Shown: piece by piece, positions 6,543-7,947 of the stretch
How positions within the stretch are numbered: the stretch's first letter is position 1
Layout: each line of letters opens with the position of its first letter
Source of the DNA: JBDTCS01 sp039923455
GTDB lineage: Bacteria; Bacteroidota; Ignavibacteria; Palsa-1295
Direction of reading: 5' to 3'
Assembly: GCA_039923455.1 (NCBI GenBank)
Contig: JBDTCS010000124.1
Coordinates: 1 to 7,947 of the forward strand
Length of the DNA stretch: 7,947 nt
Made by a program: the position numbers and the translations under genes
Notes under the pieces: model-generated
Database searches by the model: none
What the model was told of the DNA's origin: nothing
What the model saw: only the letters and a program-made list of their open reading frames with translations

Positions 6543-7947
6543 CTATGCTCGCTTGCCAACCAAGCGCTGCACAAACTCGCGTAAAAATGCTTTTTCGCTC
6601 TTCGAGAAAAATCCCGCAACAAAAAGAGCGGCGATAGCAAATCCAAAATCCAACACACGGAAAGAAAACAGCGCCCAATGGCCTGTTATGATCGAAAGCA
6701 ACGTAACCAATCGCTCTGCACCATACGCGATCCCGATGATAAGCGCAAGTAACCCAACCTTCGGCCAATCATAATTAATCGGATAGACTTTCTGTGATTC
6801 GCGGTAAATAGCATACGCCATCACCATATAGGCCAGCAATGTTGCGATCGCAGCACCCATGATTCCCATCACAGGAATCAGAAGTAAATTCGCAATGATA
6901 TTCACTGCAGCACCAAGCCCTGTGATCAGTGGCAATCGCTTATTGTGCTCCTTGATGTAAATACCGGCAATAAAATTCGTGTACATCCCTTGAAACACAT
7001 ACGCAAAGAGGACGACCGGTATGATGCTAAGGCCTGAGAGATAATCCGCACGCAAGAGTCGCCGACCGAAGATCGGAGTCGACACGATATACGGCAACGC
7101 AAACGAAAGAAATAAAAAGCCGACGAGCGAGATCAACATAAAATAGGTGAAGACTCTCGCAAAAAGCAACCGTGCCTGCGCATCGTTCGTGCGCGCTTGG
7201 CGCAGAAAGAATGGTCGCCACGCATACTCAAACAAACTCACGAAGACCATCATCGTGAATCCCATCCGATAATTCGCCTGATAGACCCCAAGCACCGCAA
7301 GGCCAAGATACGCCTGCACAATAGGCCGATCGATCACTTGTACCATCATCGAGCCGAGATACGCCGGCACATTCGTCAATCCAAAAGGCAACATTTTTCG
7401 AAGCACTGCGCGATCAATCTTGAATTCAAGTAATTTCCATATCGTCGGAAATAACAAGAGCGTGATCGTCACAGAACTGATCAAATTCGCAATGAAGATA
7501 CCCTCGACCTCCATGTGAAACCCGAGGATCAACACAAAGTTGAGTGTCAACGTGATTGCGATATTGACAAACTTAAGCGTTGCGAAATATTTTGCTTTGT
7601 GCTCTAACCGCAGAACTGCAAATGGCAAGACCGCGAGTGAATCGGAGAGCACGATCAGTGCACCGTACCCAAGTATCCGCGTGAGCATCGGTACCATCGG
7701 TGTGATATCCGTCTTCGGATCATGAAACAATGGAAACACAAGCGCAGGAGCAAGCGTAAAGGCGAGCAGCGTAAGTAATAAACCAAACGCGAGTACTAGT
7801 AGAAACGGTGTACTAAAGAGTCGTCGCTCCTCTTCGAGACCGCGTTGCTCCCGTTCCGCACGTGCAGCGTAGCGAAAGTACGCGGCTTCAAGCCCGAGTG
7901 TATAGATGACATTGAAGAAGCTCATGTAGGTATAGAGCGACGTCGAG
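6543..7947 (-). CDS. Polysaccharide flippase, Wzx-like (MOP superfamily), 5' end outside window
   Basis: A multi-spanning membrane protein of the polysaccharide biosynthesis/flippase family, which moves lipid-linked glycan units across the inner membrane for O-antigen, capsule or exopolysaccharide assembly. 467 codons are present. The frame stays open to the right edge (codons S-T-S-L-Y-T-Y before the ATG at 7925). That stretch, with the following SFFNVIYTLGLEAAYFRY, matches the end of the first helix region in this family (compare ELYAYVAFLNVLLTYGMETAFFR-type sequences). So the ATG at 7925 is internal, and roughly 30-45 N-terminal residues are missing. Counting from that Met, family hallmarks are LPFGLTNVPAYLG with DRPIVQAYLG and VYQANYRMG (179-222) and ANLLLIPVMGIMGAAIATLL (345-364). 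Around eleven or more hydrophobic segments are visible, with a basic C-terminus (LVGKRA). The glycan carried cannot be inferred, as no glycosyltransferase gene is in view. Confidence 0.92.
   Translation of the reverse strand, partial: STSLYTYMSFFNVIYTLGLEAAYFRYAARAEREQRGLEEERRLFSTPFLLVLAFGLLLTLLAFTLAPALVFPLFHDPKTDITPMVPMLTRILGYGALIVLSDSLAVLPFAVLRLEHKAKYFATLKFVNIAITLTLNFVLILGFHMEVEGIFIANLISSVTITLLLFPTIWKLLEFKIDRAVLRKMLPFGLTNVPAYLGSMMVQVIDRPIVQAYLGLAVLGVYQANYRMGFTMMVFVSLFEYAWRPFFLRQARTNDAQARLLFARVFTYFMLISLVGFLFLSFALPYIVSTPIFGRRLLRADYLSGLSIIPVVLFAYVFQGMYTNFIAGIYIKEHNKRLPLITGLGAAVNIIANLLLIPVMGIMGAAIATLLAYMVMAYAIYRESQKVYPINYDWPKVGLLALIIGIAYGAERLVTLLSIITGHWALFSFRVLDFGFAIAALFVAGFFSKSEKAFLREFVQRLVGKRA

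Noticed and set aside
7923..7925. ATG as the true start of the flippase
   Set aside because: The frame continues upstream to the window edge with residues that match the family's first helix region, so this Met is internal.

Overview
The window reads as an ordinary chromosomal stretch from a bacterium of the Bacteroidota/Chlorobiota (FCB) assemblage. Two things suggest this. The short-form DNA gyrase subunit B carries Bacteroidota-like wording (for example VNNINTHEGGSH and the RPAMYIGDIG start). A large secreted protein ends in what looks like a type IX secretion system (T9SS) C-terminal sorting domain. Weak or absent Shine-Dalgarno sequences at the chosen starts agree with that group. A deep lineage such as Ignavibacteria or Kapabacteria is a guess; nothing here settles genus or family.

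Layout: 1-385 is a leader region without a convincing gene. gyrB lies on + at 386-2374. A 130-bp gap follows, holding a strong imperfect hairpin (2439-2469). A secreted beta-propeller protein with a T9SS-type tail lies on + at 2505-4958. It converges on an MscS-family mechanosensitive channel gene on - (4965-6023), with only 6 bp between the two stop codons. Next is a 519-bp region (6024-6542) with no recognisable gene but with several small hairpins and a minus-strand G-quadruplex-type motif. The right edge is filled by a Wzx/MOP-type polysaccharide flippase gene on - (6543 to beyond 7947), whose first codons lie outside the window.

The four genes do not form an obvious pathway: DNA topology, a surface or secreted protein, osmotic-shock protection and envelope glycan export. 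The two + genes could be read in series but are separated by the hairpin. The two - genes are separated by the 519-bp region. I found no CRISPR array, tRNA, rRNA, transposase, toxin-antitoxin pair or defence gene. I do not see a clearly new biological system. The best candidates for a second look are the intergenic region 6024-6542 with its structured elements, the G-quadruplex motif just after the flippase stop, and the long hairpin between gyrB and the secreted protein gene.
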